64,000 nt of DNA from Indolivaga macrotermitis (GCF_900128985.1 NZ_FQUC01000007.1:62001-126000); one strand, 5' to 3'. Shown: positions 1 through 9,555, counted from the stretch's first letter. A program made the numbers and translations. The notes: a model not told the origin generated them from the letters alone.

Positions 1-934
1 CCGTCAATACAAGTGTTATGCCTATATACAATACAGTACAGACCGCCAGACAGTAAAGCATGGCACGGGGCATATCTCGTTGTGGGTTTTTACACTCTTC
101 GGCAGTGGTGGATATCGAGTCGAACCCTATAAATGAAAAGAATACAGCGGCTACACCACCGAGGACGCCTTGTATACCATTAGGGGCAAATGGCGACCAG
201 TTCTCGGGCTTTACAAAAAAACACCCTGCGAAAATAACCAGTAGTATAATTCCTATTTTAAGAAATACAAGTAAATTATTTACAACCTTGGATTCTTTAA
301 TCCCGACAAAAACCAGAACGCTTAATATGGCAATAATTGCTCCGGCAGGGATATTTACAAGGACTTTCATTCCCATAAATACGGGCGCGGTACGATATGT
401 TTCGGAGGCCAATAAAACATTAGACGGTAAATCTGTTGCTCCCGAAAGCGCCTGTTTATATGCCTCATATGCAGACAAATAGCCAATAGACAGGTAGTGT
501 GGCCAATGCAATCCAAAACCTTCGAGCATAGTAGTAAAATAACCCGACCACGAAATAGCTATAACCATATTAGAGACAGCATATTCGAGTATCAGAGCCC
601 AACCGATAGCCCAGGCAAATAATTCGCCCAATGTTGCATATGTATAGGTATAAGCACTTCCGCTGGTAGAGATCATGGACGCAAACTGGGCATAACAAAG
701 AGCTGTGAATACGCAGGCAAAAGCCACAAACACAAATAACAATGATACAGCAGGACCACCATTGAAAGCCGCCCGCCCTATTGTACTGAAAATACCTGCG
801 CCGATTATAGCTGCAATACCAAATAATGTGAGGTCTTTAACACCCAAAACTCTCTTTAACCCATAATCGGATATCTCTTCGCCGTATCCTCCCCTACTAA
901 TATCTTTCCTTCTAAATAACGATTTTACATCCAT
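1..934 (-). CDS. APC-family amino acid permease (C-terminus outside window)
   Basis: The frame stays open from an ATG at 934 to the window edge, giving the first 311 residues of a membrane protein. Early in the chain is the glycine-rich first helix of APC transporters (DLTLFGIAAIIGAGIFS, about residues 34-50), followed by roughly seven to eight further hydrophobic segments. The stretch FFSFIGFDSISTTAEECKNP near residue 275 is the typical APC/CAT helix-8 region. Members import amino acids by proton symport or exchange across the inner membrane; cationic amino acid transporter (YfnA/CAT) relatives look closest, but the substrate cannot be read from sequence. The C-terminal third lies before position 1. 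It stands alone, upstream of a same-strand DUF2851 gene. Confidence 0.9.
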   Translation of the reverse strand, partial: MDVKSLFRRKDISRGGYGEEISDYGLKRVLGVKDLTLFGIAAIIGAGIFSTIGRAAFNGGPAVSLLFVFVAFACVFTALCYAQFASMISTSGSAYTYTYATLGELFAWAIGWALILEYAVSNMVIAISWSGYFTTMLEGFGLHWPHYLSIGYLSAYEAYKQALSGATDLPSNVLLASETYRTAPVFMGMKVLVNIPAGAIIAILSVLVFVGIKESKVVNNLLVFLKIGIILLVIFAGCFFVKPENWSPFAPNGIQGVLGGVAAVFFSFIGFDSISTTAEECKNPQRDMPRAMLYCLAVCTVLYIGITLVLT

Positions 935-1059
935 CAACTAACCTTATTGTTGTGAATTGTGATAAGAAACCTCTTGTTTCTCTTTTTCTGAATCAGAACG
1001 ATCAGCAAAAGTAAGTCTTTAGATTTGAAATACTTTGATTTTTGTAAATAATAATACAT

Positions 1060-2325
1060 TCATTTACCCGAGAGTATCCTATAGCCTATTCTGCAATACA
1101 AGCATTTCCGCTTCTCACAATATTCGCGCTTAAGCTGTATCAATGCCTGTGTGTCGTATGCGTTCCGGCTCATTAATCCATAGTTGGCAAACTGCTTTAT
1201 AATAGAATTCGATTCTGGTTTAATTGTTTCCAGAAAACCGATAGCCCGGTCTATATACGATTCATCGTTAATACGCTTCCCGTATGAGAAAACCAATGGC
1301 ACTACGGCGTTAATAATCATCACATCCAGTGAGGCATCTCCTATATATTTATTTTTACGGGGAGATTCTTCTCCGAAAAAATAATGTGTCTGCCAGTATT
1401 CTGATGCATTAACCTGAAACAAAAGGCGTATCTGCCCTACGTCTTTGCTCGACAATACTTTGGCACATACACCCTGAATATTTTGCAGTAAGGCCGCCAA
1501 CTGGGCAATACGTATTACAGGCGACCCCGTAGGACGGCTGCGTAAGTTCCGGAATATCTCCTTACTTAGCGGAATTAAGGAATATTTATTTCGTAAAAAA
1601 TCATATTCCTGCTTTAGCCTTTCGAGGTAACTATCCGTTTTATCCGATTCGGATAACAATCCTGCCTGTCCGAAAAGGAGAGCTTCGATCTGTAGCAGAT
1701 TATCCCCCTGTTTCAATATATATTTCAAGGGAAGGCTCAAAGCTAACCTCTCGAATGCATCCGAATTGAGACCAAATCCCATAGACCGGCTAAGGATAAC
1801 ATAAAAGACATCTGCCCACGAACTTTCGAGCCGTTCGTACAAACGGATAATATCTCCGGATTTACGTTCTAATCGTTCGAGCATCAAAGAGTTGATCCAA
1901 CCGTTTATATGCAAAGACGGTATATCACGAAGGTAGTTACAACAAGGAACTGATACATCGGCGCTCAAAAGGAAATCGATATTTTCTTTAATGTGCTTCG
2001 GATATTTGATCTCACATTGAGGAATAATCCGCCCATCTTCGTTCCTTATTTCACATGTTGCACGCTCTACTACGTGAAGTATTACTGAGTTATACCCCTT
2101 ATCGGTATCGTGCTTATGGTGTTTCCATTCTTCGGAAGAAGTATGTATTTCTACATTGCCTGCCCAGACATTATCATTTACCTTTATCTTGACATTGAAG
2201 AAGTCGGGACCCTGATCCGTATTATATAAACCGACATCCAAAACCTCAATGGGAGTGCCGTCTGTCATAGTCAGATCGTTTTGGAATAGCCTGTGTTTCC
2301 AGACATAATGTAATATTTGTTCCAT
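1060..2325 (-). CDS. DUF2851 family protein
   Basis: This 421-residue soluble protein matches the Bacteroidota family DUF2851, recognised from the N-terminus (MEQILHYVWKHRLF, then DVGLYNTDQGPDFFNVKI) and a conserved block WAGNVEIHTSSEEW at about residues 54-67. The family's function is unknown. A Cys-rich tail (CEKRKCLYCRIGYRIL) could bind a metal, which is inference. There is no signal peptide or membrane segment. The start at 2325 is an ATG with no better upstream choice. It is divergent from the DUF4954 gene at 2435, and the 109 bp between them must hold both promoters. Confidence 0.85.
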   Translation of the reverse strand: MEQILHYVWKHRLFQNDLTMTDGTPIEVLDVGLYNTDQGPDFFNVKIKVNDNVWAGNVEIHTSSEEWKHHKHDTDKGYNSVILHVVERATCEIRNEDGRIIPQCEIKYPKHIKENIDFLLSADVSVPCCNYLRDIPSLHINGWINSLMLERLERKSGDIIRLYERLESSWADVFYVILSRSMGFGLNSDAFERLALSLPLKYILKQGDNLLQIEALLFGQAGLLSESDKTDSYLERLKQEYDFLRNKYSLIPLSKEIFRNLRSRPTGSPVIRIAQLAALLQNIQGVCAKVLSSKDVGQIRLLFQVNASEYWQTHYFFGEESPRKNKYIGDASLDVMIINAVVPLVFSYGKRINDESYIDRAIGFLETIKPESNSIIKQFANYGLMSRNAYDTQALIQLKREYCEKRKCLYCRIGYRILSGK

Positions 2326-2434
2326 AGTTCAGTATGGGTTGTGTTGTTTTTAAAATTCAAGGTACAAAAAAAGTAAGAATCTGAAAATATTTTTATGATA
2401 TTTGCGTTAGAAGTGTAAGTTTATACCCTTAAAT

Positions 2435-4420
2435 ATGACATATAGAAAATTAACTGTCTCTGAAATAGAAAAATTACAGGCTCAAGCCTGCACCTCCCAA
2501 AACTGGGATATAATAACTGTTCATCCTAATTTCGATACCCAATATATTCACCAAGTCAACTTTTCCGGGGATATCCGGTTAGGCTACTTTGAGTCCGAAT
2601 TCGATCTTCCGGGAGGTCTGAAAAAACATTCGGGATTGAAGAATGTTTGTCTGCACAATTGTACTATCGGAAATAATGTACTTATAAACAATGTACATAA
2701 TTATATAGCCAATTACGAAATTGATGACGATACATTTATTGAAAATCTGGAATTGATGTATGTCGAGGGTAGAACCTCTTTTGGTAATGGTGTACAGGCC
2801 TCTGTTTTGAACGAAACCGGCGGTCGCGAAGTATCTATTAATGATAAGCTAAGTGCTCATTTTGCATATATACACTCTTTTTATCGCCACCGTCCTCTGC
2901 TGGTTCAGAAAATGGAAGAAATCGTACAACGTTATGTCAACGAAGTTACCTCTGATATAGGTACTATCGGCAAAAATGTACGCATTACCAATACCGGAAC
3001 TATTAAAAATGTACGTATAGGAGATTGTGCTGTTATTGAAGGATCTCGTATTATTGAAAACGGAAGTATAAACAGTAATGAATACGATCCGGTACATGTC
3101 GGCTATAATGTGATGATCAAAGATTTCATTATCTGTTCAGGATCACGTATTGAAGACGGAACGATGCTTGCCAGATGCTTTATCGGACAAGCTTGTGAGT
3201 TAGGTCATACTTATTCTGCCAGTGACTCCCTGTTTTTCAGTAATTGTCAGGGAGAGAATGGCGAAGCATGTGCCATCTTTGCAGGGCCTTATACTGTTAC
3301 CCATCATAAATCCACTTTGCTTATTTCCGGCATGTTTTCTTTCATGAATGCAGGATCGGGTTCTAATCAAAGCAACCATATGTATAAGTTAGGTCCAATT
3401 CATCAGGGAGTAATGGAACGTGGTGGTAAAACTACCAGCGATTCGTACATTTTATGGCCTGCCAGAATCGGAGCATTTTCTCTTGTAATGGGACGCCATT
3501 ACCGGAATTCGGATACTTCAAAAATGCCATTTTCATACCTGATTGAGAATAATGACGAGACAGTACTTGTTCCCGGTGTTAACTTACGAAGTGTAGGTAC
3601 AATCCGCGACGCTCAGAAATTTCCGAAACGGGACAAACGTAAAGATCCTAATCAACTGGATCAAATCAACTTCAACCTTTTGAGCCCTTATACCGTTCAG
3701 AAGATGTTTCAGGGAATAGAAGCCCTGAAAGCACTCCAGGAAACAGGAGGTGAGTCGTCTCAAACATATACTTATCAAAGTTGTCGGATCAATGGTACAT
3801 CTTTAAAAAGGGGAATTAAATATTACAATATAGCGATCACCAAATTTTTAGGGAACTCTATTATCTCTCGTTTAAAAAATTGTGCTTGCAAAAGCAACGA
3901 AGAGATAAGGGAAGCATTAAATCCGACCACTACCGACGGATTATTCCAATGGAGAGATCTTGCAGGACTACTTGCTCCCAGCACAAAAATAGATGACTTA
4001 ATTGATGATATAGAAGCTGGAAAACTGACTCAAATGGAAGAGGTAAATAAGGTATTTGCCGAACTTCATAAAAACTACTACGAGCTGGAGTGGACATGGG
4101 CATGGGATAAGATACAAACGTATTTCGAAGTTAGCCTTGAAACAATTACCGCGAAAGATATTATTGATATTGTAGAGAAATGGAAAGACGCTGTGATCTC
4201 TCTTGACAAAATGATATATGATGACGCCAAGAAAGAATTTTCGCTTCCTACACGCATTAGTTTTGGTTTGGATGGAAATAAAAGAGACCAGAAAATCGAC
4301 TTTGAACGGGTTCGGGGTGTTTTCGAGAAGAATGCTTTTGTTGAAGCTGTTTTAGAGCATATTAAGGTTAAGACCCAACTGGGCGATAATACGATTAAAA
4401 AGTTAGAGCAAACCGTATAA
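2435..4420 (+). CDS. DUF4954 family protein with left-handed beta-helix repeats
   Basis: A 661-residue protein of the DUF4954 family, common in Bacteroidales. Residues of about 60-110 and 170-270 show hexapeptide-like repeats (IGKNVRI, IKNVRIGDCAVIEGSRI, VGYNVMIKDFIICSGSRIEDG) that predict left-handed parallel beta-helix coils like those of sugar nucleotide acyltransferases and pyrophosphorylases. His-rich loops such as TVTHHKSTLLISGMF and MGRHYRNSD are strongly conserved-looking and could line an active site. The C-terminal 200 residues are alpha-helical (a DUF6819-type tail, by recollection of the family). No signal peptide, so cytoplasmic. The reaction is unknown; a nucleotide-sugar-related transferase is a guess. 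Confidence 0.85.
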   Translation: MTYRKLTVSEIEKLQAQACTSQNWDIITVHPNFDTQYIHQVNFSGDIRLGYFESEFDLPGGLKKHSGLKNVCLHNCTIGNNVLINNVHNYIANYEIDDDTFIENLELMYVEGRTSFGNGVQASVLNETGGREVSINDKLSAHFAYIHSFYRHRPLLVQKMEEIVQRYVNEVTSDIGTIGKNVRITNTGTIKNVRIGDCAVIEGSRIIENGSINSNEYDPVHVGYNVMIKDFIICSGSRIEDGTMLARCFIGQACELGHTYSASDSLFFSNCQGENGEACAIFAGPYTVTHHKSTLLISGMFSFMNAGSGSNQSNHMYKLGPIHQGVMERGGKTTSDSYILWPARIGAFSLVMGRHYRNSDTSKMPFSYLIENNDETVLVPGVNLRSVGTIRDAQKFPKRDKRKDPNQLDQINFNLLSPYTVQKMFQGIEALKALQETGGESSQTYTYQSCRINGTSLKRGIKYYNIAITKFLGNSIISRLKNCACKSNEEIREALNPTTTDGLFQWRDLAGLLAPSTKIDDLIDDIEAGKLTQMEEVNKVFAELHKNYYELEWTWAWDKIQTYFEVSLETITAKDIIDIVEKWKDAVISLDKMIYDDAKKEFSLPTRISFGLDGNKRDQKIDFERVRGVFEKNAFVEAVLEHIKVKTQLGDNTIKKLEQTV

Positions 4421-4456
4421 TTTATATAACTGTGCTCATAAAAATTTATCCTTAGA

Positions 4457-4472
4457 TGTAACATATGTTACA
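4457..4472. promoter_or_regulatory. Perfect 16-bp palindrome, predicted CRP/FNR-family operator
   Basis: TGTAACATATGTTACA is an exact inverted repeat centred at 4464.5. It sits 21 bp upstream of a canonical Bacteroidota -7 box (4494-4501), so its centre falls about 40-43 bp before the expected transcription start, the position used by class II activators of the CRP/FNR superfamily. The GTAAC-N4-GTTAC core resembles, from memory, motifs described for HcpR-type nitrosative-stress regulators; this assignment is inference. Confidence 0.6.
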
Positions 4473-4493
4473 TACTTCTGGAAGGCAAACCTC

Positions 4494-4501
4494 TATCTTT
4501 G
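4494..4501 (+). promoter_or_regulatory. Promoter -7 box (TATCTTTG) of the YecH-like gene
   Basis: TATCTTTG matches the Bacteroidota primary-sigma -7 consensus TAnnTTTG exactly and lies 24 bp before the start codon at 4525. No good TTTG -33 box is found at the usual spacing; the palindrome at 4457-4472 occupies that region, which fits an activator-dependent promoter. Confidence 0.6.
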
Positions 4502-4524
4502 TATTATCAATATAGAAAAAGGTT

Positions 4525-4767
4525 ATGAATATGGAACAAAAACATGCTCACGAAGTTTTACATATGATGAATGGTAACAGCTATACCGAAGAATCTTTGG
4601 CTCAATCTATTAAAGATAATTTTGGAGAAGATCAAAGATTTTATGCCTGCTCGGCGGAAGGTATGGATATACCTGAATTAATTGAATTCCTTAAGATGAA
4701 AGGGAAGTTTATGCCTGCTAAAGAAGAAGAATTTACTGTGGATATAAGCAAAGTTTGCAATCACTAA
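4525..4767 (+). CDS. YecH-like small metal-binding protein (DUF2492)
   Basis: An 80-residue protein matching the YecH/DUF2492 family (also called a probable metal-binding protein). Recognisable blocks are HAHEVLHMMNGNSYTEESL near the N-terminus, FGEDQRFYACSAEGMD in the middle, a FLKMKGKFMP segment, and a final CNH. The conserved His and Cys residues (HAHEVLH, C in YACSAEGM, CNH) are the presumed metal ligands. Function is not established. It is monocistronic: preceded by its own promoter and palindrome and followed by a strong terminator. An alternative ATG two codons downstream (4531) would give MEQKHAHE. Confidence 0.85.
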   Translation: MNMEQKHAHEVLHMMNGNSYTEESLAQSIKDNFGEDQRFYACSAEGMDIPELIEFLKMKGKFMPAKEEEFTVDISKVCNH

Positions 4768-4787
4768 ATCATTATTCTCATTATAAG

Positions 4788-4820
4788 ACAAAGGCTTACC
4801 CTATAAGAGTAAGCCTTTGT
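4788..4820. terminator. Bidirectional hairpin terminator
   Basis: A perfect 12-bp stem ACAAAGGCTTAC (4788-4799) / GTAAGCCTTTGT (4809-4820) with a 9-nt loop lies between the convergent YecH-like gene and metG. It is followed by an AT-rich run on the plus strand, so it probably ends both transcripts. Confidence 0.8.
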
Positions 4821-4844
4821 TATTTATTGGTTATAATCGGTATA

Positions 4845-6884
4845 TCATCCTACTTTACTTCCCGGAGTAATTAGCGCAGATGGCTGTATAAGCGATAAAC
4901 TTCCGTCGGCATTTTCGGCTGATAATAACATACCGCACGATTCGATCCCACGCAGTTTGCGAGGCTCAAGGTTAGCGATAAAACAAACCTGACGACCGAC
5001 TAATTCTTCAGGTTTATACCACTGGGCAATTCCTGAAATAATTGTACGCTTAGATATACCATCATCAATAAGGAATTGTAATAATTTGTCGGCTTTAGGA
5101 ACCTTTATACACTCCAGTACTGTTCCCACACGAATATCTACCTTCTCAAAATCGGGGAACTGTATTGATGGTTTTACGGGAGCAGCTTTATATTCTGAAG
5201 CCTCATTGGCCTTTTTGGTATCTAAAAGTTTCTGAACTTGCTTTTCGATAGTTTCATCTTCTATTTTAGCAAACAGTAAATCTGCTGCATTCAACTGATG
5301 TCCCGTTGGCAGAATATCCACTTTACCTAACTGTTCCCAGGCCAGAGTTTCGACATTCAGCATATGCTGCAATTTATCGGCACTAAATGGCAGGAACGGT
5401 TCAAAAGCAATTGCAAGATTAGCCGCTATCTGCAACGAAATATTGAGGATAGTTTCGGTACGGGGCATATCCGATTTGGCAGTCTTCCAAGGTTCGGTAT
5501 CAGCCAGATATTTGTTTCCGATACGTGCCAGATTCATAGCTTCTTTCAGAGCATCGCGGAAACGGTATGTTTCGAGATATTTCTCTACCTCTTCTTTTAC
5601 ATTTGTAAACTCGGCTAATGTATCCTTATCATAATCGGTCAGTTCATGACAAGCAGGAACTTTGCCCTCAAAGTATTTATGGGTAAGCACCATTGCCCGG
5701 TTGACAAAGTTACCGAAGATGGCTACCAGTTCATTATTATTACGAGCCTGAAAGTCCTTCCATGTAAAGTCATTGTCTTTAGTTTCAGGTGCATTTGCAG
5801 TAAGAACATAACGGAGTACATCTTGCTGTCCGGGGAAATCTTCGAGATACTCATGTAACCATACCGCCCAGTTACGCGAAGTAGATATTTTATCTCCTTC
5901 GAGATTCAAAAATTCATTTGCGGGAACATTCTCCGGTAAAATAAATGAACCTTCGGCTTTCAACATCGCAGGGAATACAATACAATGGAACACTATATTG
6001 TCTTTCCCGATAAAGTGCAGCAGCTTTGTATCTTCGTCCTTCCACCATTTTTCCCAACTCTCAGGTAGTAATTCTTTCGTGTTTGAGATATAGCCGATCG
6101 GAGCGTCGAACCAGACATAAAGCACCTTGCCTTCGGCTCCTTCGAGAGGAATAGGCACTCCCCAATCTAAATCACGGCTTACGGCACGGGGTTGTAATCC
6201 CATATCGAGCCACGATTTGCATTGTCCGTATACATTCGACTTCCACTCTTTATGATCTTCTAGTATCCATTGTCTCAACCAGCTTTCGTGCTTATCAAGA
6301 GGTAGATACCAGTGTTTTGTTTCTCTCATCACAGGTGTTTTACCCGAAATCGTCGATCTTGGGTTCTTAAGATCCGTAGGGCTTAATGATGTTCCGCACG
6401 ATTCGCACTGGTCCCCATAAGCATTGGGGTTACCGCAATGTGGACATTCTCCCATAATATAGCGGTCGGCTAAGAACATCTTAGCCTCTTCATCGTAATA
6501 TTGTTCGCTCGTTTTTTCTTCGAATTCGCCTTTGTTATATAGTTTCAAGAAAAAATCGGAAGCTGTTTTTTTATGAATTTCGGAACTCGTACGAGAATAT
6601 ATATCGAACGCTATTCCGAACTCTTCAAACGATTTCTTGATTATTCCGTGGTACTTATCTACAATATCCTGTGGTGTTACTCCTTCCTTCTTTGCCCGGA
6701 TAGTAATGGGTACACCATGTTCGTCAGACCCTCCGATAAACAGTACCTCTTTACCTTTCAATCGCAAGTATCTTACATAAATGTCCGCAGGAATGTAAAC
6801 CCCTGCCAAGTGTCCGATATGCACAGGCCCATTGGCATAAGGAAGTGCAGATGTAACTAATGTTCTATTAAATTTCTTACTCAT
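4845..6884 (-). CDS. metG: Methionine--tRNA ligase
   Basis: Class I methionyl-tRNA synthetase that charges tRNA-Met with methionine. The catalytic domain has the HIGH motif in [14 protein letters not shown] near residue 22, the zinc-knuckle [18 protein letters not shown] of the connective domain, and the KMSKS-type loop as DKISTSRNW. The C-terminal 110 residues are a tRNA-binding/dimerisation OB-fold ([20 protein letters not shown]), as in long MetRS forms. At 679 residues it is full length. The open frame extends two codons to a TTG at 6890, but the ATG at 6884 ([19 protein letters not shown]) is the likely start. It converges on the YecH-like gene. Confidence 0.97.
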   Translation of the reverse strand: MSKKFNRTLVTSALPYANGPVHIGHLAGVYIPADIYVRYLRLKGKEVLFIGGSDEHGVPITIRAKKEGVTPQDIVDKYHGIIKKSFEEFGIAFDIYSRTSSEIHKKTASDFFLKLYNKGEFEEKTSEQYYDEEAKMFLADRYIMGECPHCGNPNAYGDQCESCGTSLSPTDLKNPRSTISGKTPVMRETKHWYLPLDKHESWLRQWILEDHKEWKSNVYGQCKSWLDMGLQPRAVSRDLDWGVPIPLEGAEGKVLYVWFDAPIGYISNTKELLPESWEKWWKDEDTKLLHFIGKDNIVFHCIVFPAMLKAEGSFILPENVPANEFLNLEGDKISTSRNWAVWLHEYLEDFPGQQDVLRYVLTANAPETKDNDFTWKDFQARNNNELVAIFGNFVNRAMVLTHKYFEGKVPACHELTDYDKDTLAEFTNVKEEVEKYLETYRFRDALKEAMNLARIGNKYLADTEPWKTAKSDMPRTETILNISLQIAANLAIAFEPFLPFSADKLQHMLNVETLAWEQLGKVDILPTGHQLNAADLLFAKIEDETIEKQVQKLLDTKKANEASEYKAAPVKPSIQFPDFEKVDIRVGTVLECIKVPKADKLLQFLIDDGISKRTIISGIAQWYKPEELVGRQVCFIANLEPRKLRGIESCGMLLSAENADGSLSLIQPSALITPGSKVG

Positions 6885-6945
6885 AATCAAGATCGAATAT
6901 AGCGGAAGACGGTCTCTGCCATCTTAATTTTTGTCAAAAAGAGTA

Positions 6946-6953
6946 CAAATATA
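6946..6953 (-). promoter_or_regulatory. Putative metG promoter -7 box
   Basis: CAAATATA on the plus strand reads TATATTTG on the minus strand, an exact TAnnTTTG match, 62 bp upstream of the metG ATG. No clear -33 box was found, so this is a moderate-strength call. Confidence 0.4.
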
Positions 6954-7066
6954 CTAAGATATAAGGAATAATAAGAAGCAGAGAATACCTTTCTTGAAAT
7001 TTAGACCCAAAACTAGAAATAAAGGGAGATAATACTTACATTCGCCTTTGCAAACTCAAAAAAACG

Positions 7067-7504
7067 ATGTACACTATTTCCAACACTTTTAAACAGTTTA
7101 TCAAATATGCGATTGTCGGCATAGTCGGAGCTATTATCGACTGGGCTTTATTCTTTATCCTACGCGATCTTCTAGATTTCAACTATATTTTAGCTCACAT
7201 CATTAGTTCAGTCGCAGCTATCATTAATAATTTCTTATTAAATACCTACTTTACTTTTAAAGTAAAGGATAAGATGTTGAAGCGTGGAATGTCTTTCTTA
7301 TTTATTGGCCTAATTGGGTTAATTATAGGCACGATCCTTCTTCCTGTAACTGTTAACCTTATATCCTTTTTCAAAGATCAACATATAAATATGCTTGATG
7401 AAAAAACAATACAGTCCATTTCAAAACTAATAGTAACTATAATTATAGCCTTAGGGCAATTTACATTCAATAAATTTCTGACTTTCAGAAAAGATAATCA
7501 ATAA
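7067..7504 (+). CDS. GtrA family membrane protein
   Basis: A 145-residue protein with four predicted transmembrane helices (about 12-32, 38-60, 76-96, 118-138) and the GtrA signature: FIKYAIVGIVGAIIDWALFF at the start, AAIINNFLLNTYFTF in the second helix, and FTFNKFLTFR at the end. GtrA proteins work with undecaprenyl-phosphate sugars, probably flipping the lipid-linked sugar for surface polysaccharide or teichoic acid glycosylation. No glycosyltransferase lies next to it; the nearest likely partners are the GT2/YfhO pair at 22.4-25.8 kb. It is convergent with the DNA metabolism gene that ends 7 bp away. Confidence 0.9.
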   Translation: MYTISNTFKQFIKYAIVGIVGAIIDWALFFILRDLLDFNYILAHIISSVAAIINNFLLNTYFTFKVKDKMLKRGMSFLFIGLIGLIIGTILLPVTVNLISFFKDQHINMLDEKTIQSISKLIVTIIIALGQFTFNKFLTFRKDNQ

Positions 7505-7510
7505 AAGTCG

Positions 7511-8272
7511 TTATTGTTTTTCAGTCAGATACTTCCAAAAACGTTTTGGCATATGCTGGCGTTGTAAGCGTAGATTGATTCGTTCTTTAATAGTCATAGA
7601 TTTAAAATACCCTTTCCATAGCTCCTGAAAGAGCTTCTCATCCTCAGCCATCAGGTTCTCATCCAGTTTACCGCTGAGCAGGTGATTGTCGTCGGTTAAA
7701 GTAATTTCGGAAGTAGTTTTTAAGTCGTAATAATAACCATATTTTCGTTTCAGATCATAAATAACCCATTTCTGATCGGCAAAGCGGTCTGTAAAATGGT
7801 CTACGGCAATCGGCAGAGCATTATAAACGGGTGAAACGGGAGCAAAAAATATGTCATCTGCCGCTTTCTGAAAACGGACAAACATACGCAGGTATTGTGC
7901 CTCATGGCTCACCTTACGGGCTATCTGATGAATCTCAAGAACATCACTATCTCCAAAATTGGTCTCGATAGACACTTTGCTGTCTATTGCTTTACGGATA
8001 TACCGGAAAAGAAGATCGTCACAACCTTCGGCTTCCGATAGCCATGCATGGGTAATCATGTTACAGGCCAGTTTAGACAGTTTCTTTTCGAGCGCTGTCC
8101 ACACCCTGACAGACTTATCCTCCTGAGTCAATACTGTATAACTGTCATCCATAAACAAAGGGGCAATATCTCCTTCTCCCAACAATTTGTCGGGAAAGGT
8201 CTTGCGGCTGTACGCATCGAAAACGGCAGTCAACAAGCCCTCAAATGTCTTATCATAAAAGAAAACAAGCAT
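7511..8272 (-). CDS. TIGR03915-type DNA metabolism protein (DUF4130)
   Basis: A 253-residue protein beginning MLVFFYDKTFEGLLTAVFDAY, characteristic of family TIGR03915 (DUF4130 C-terminal domain), a probable DNA metabolism protein. Conserved C-terminal blocks include DHFTDRFADQKWVIYDLKR and LWKGYFKSMTIKERIN. In many bacteria this family is encoded next to, or fused with, a uracil-DNA-glycosylase-like domain and a radical SAM protein. The radical SAM partner is immediately upstream on the same strand (17-bp gap). No UDG-like domain is present: the protein stops after the DUF4130 part. Its biochemical role is unproven. Confidence 0.88.
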   Translation of the reverse strand: MLVFFYDKTFEGLLTAVFDAYSRKTFPDKLLGEGDIAPLFMDDSYTVLTQEDKSVRVWTALEKKLSKLACNMITHAWLSEAEGCDDLLFRYIRKAIDSKVSIETNFGDSDVLEIHQIARKVSHEAQYLRMFVRFQKAADDIFFAPVSPVYNALPIAVDHFTDRFADQKWVIYDLKRKYGYYYDLKTTSEITLTDDNHLLSGKLDENLMAEDEKLFQELWKGYFKSMTIKERINLRLQRQHMPKRFWKYLTEKQ

Positions 8273-8289
8273 TTTAAAGAATGAGGTAT

Positions 8290-9555
8290 TTAGTCGGGAA
8301 AAATAATTTTCATCTGCTGATCATCATCTCCTTTGCGCTTTTTAGGCTCGGTCAATATTTTTCTCAAGTGTTCAGGAGTCGTTTCATTCACTGTATACAT
8401 AGGTAACTCGTTACAGGTAATAAAATATTGAGCCTTCTTCATTACAATACCCATCTTTTTTAACTGCGAAGCATTTAACCTGCCATAGCGACGTGAAGTA
8501 ACGATCAGCTTTGCCGATTTCACACCAATGCCCGGCACACGGAGGATCATCGAATAATCGGCACGATTAATATCAACCGGAAACATTTCGGGATGCCGCA
8601 GTGCCCATGCCAACTTAGGATCAATATCGAGGTCGAGGTTAGGAAAACGGTCATCAACAATCTCATCTGCACGGAACTCATAGAAACGCATCAGCCAATC
8701 GGCCTGATATAGACGGTTCTCCCTTACCAAAGGAGCGCTAGCCAGTACCGGCAGACGCTTATCGTAACTATTTACGGGAATAAAGCCCGAATAGTATACA
8801 CGCTTCATACTCGGACGCTTGTAGAGTAATGCTGATAAACGAATAATATCCTTATCAGTCTCATTGGTTGCTCCGACTATCATTTGGGTACTTTGTCCGG
8901 CAGGTACAAAACGGGGAGTCGAACGTATACGTTTACGGTCTTCGATACTTTGGAGCATTCCCTGCTGAATGTAGCGCATGGGTTGGAATACGCTGATATG
9001 ATCTTTTTCCGGTGCAAGAAGTTTCAGATTTTGCTCTGTCGGTATTTCGAGGTTGACACTCATACGGTCGGCATACAATCCGGCTTCGTTTACCAACTCC
9101 TGACTGGCTCCGGGTATGCTTTTCATATGGATATAGCCATTGAAGCGGTGAATAGTCCGTAATTCTTTTATTACACGCACCATACGTTCCATCGTATAAT
9201 CGGGATTATTAATAACTCCCGAACTAAGAAATAAGCCTTCGATATAATTTCGCCTGTAGAACTGAATTGTCAGGTCGACCAACTCATTTACGGTGAACGT
9301 AGCACGCCGTATATCGTTACTCCTCCGGTTGATGCAATACGCACAATCATAGATACAATTGTTGGTAAGCATAATCTTCAGCAACGACACACACCGTCCG
9401 TCTTCCGTAAAGCTATGACAGATGCCCATGCCTCCTACAGTGTTACCCAAGGTGCCCACTTTATTCTTACGGACAGTACCACTCGAGGAGCACGACACAT
9501 CGTATTTAGCCGACTCGGCAAGAACTTTAAGTTTCTCTAATACAGCGTCATTCAT
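8290..9555 (-). CDS. Putative DNA modification/repair radical SAM protein (TIGR03916)
   Basis: A 421-residue radical SAM enzyme. The 4Fe-4S cluster motif CIYDCAYC (CxxxCxxC, Cys67, 71, 74) begins the TIM-barrel domain, preceded by a Cys-bearing N-terminal segment (MGICHSFTEDGRC). The C-terminal part has a helix-hairpin-helix DNA-binding element (ILRVPGIGVKSAKLIVTSRR), supporting action on DNA. This domain order is that of TIGR03916, which is linked genetically to UDG-family proteins and to the TIGR03915 product encoded just downstream. The two genes probably form one operon. The modification or lesion handled is unknown. Confidence 0.9.
   Translation of the reverse strand: MNDAVLEKLKVLAESAKYDVSCSSSGTVRKNKVGTLGNTVGGMGICHSFTEDGRCVSLLKIMLTNNCIYDCAYCINRRSNDIRRATFTVNELVDLTIQFYRRNYIEGLFLSSGVINNPDYTMERMVRVIKELRTIHRFNGYIHMKSIPGASQELVNEAGLYADRMSVNLEIPTEQNLKLLAPEKDHISVFQPMRYIQQGMLQSIEDRKRIRSTPRFVPAGQSTQMIVGATNETDKDIIRLSALLYKRPSMKRVYYSGFIPVNSYDKRLPVLASAPLVRENRLYQADWLMRFYEFRADEIVDDRFPNLDLDIDPKLAWALRHPEMFPVDINRADYSMILRVPGIGVKSAKLIVTSRRYGRLNASQLKKMGIVMKKAQYFITCNELPMYTVNETTPEHLRKILTEPKKRKGDDDQQMKIIFPD

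Noticed and set aside
60-482. Plus-strand frame of 140 codons at the window start
   Set aside because: It is the antisense shadow of the amino acid permease, which has strong family motifs and helices on the minus strand.
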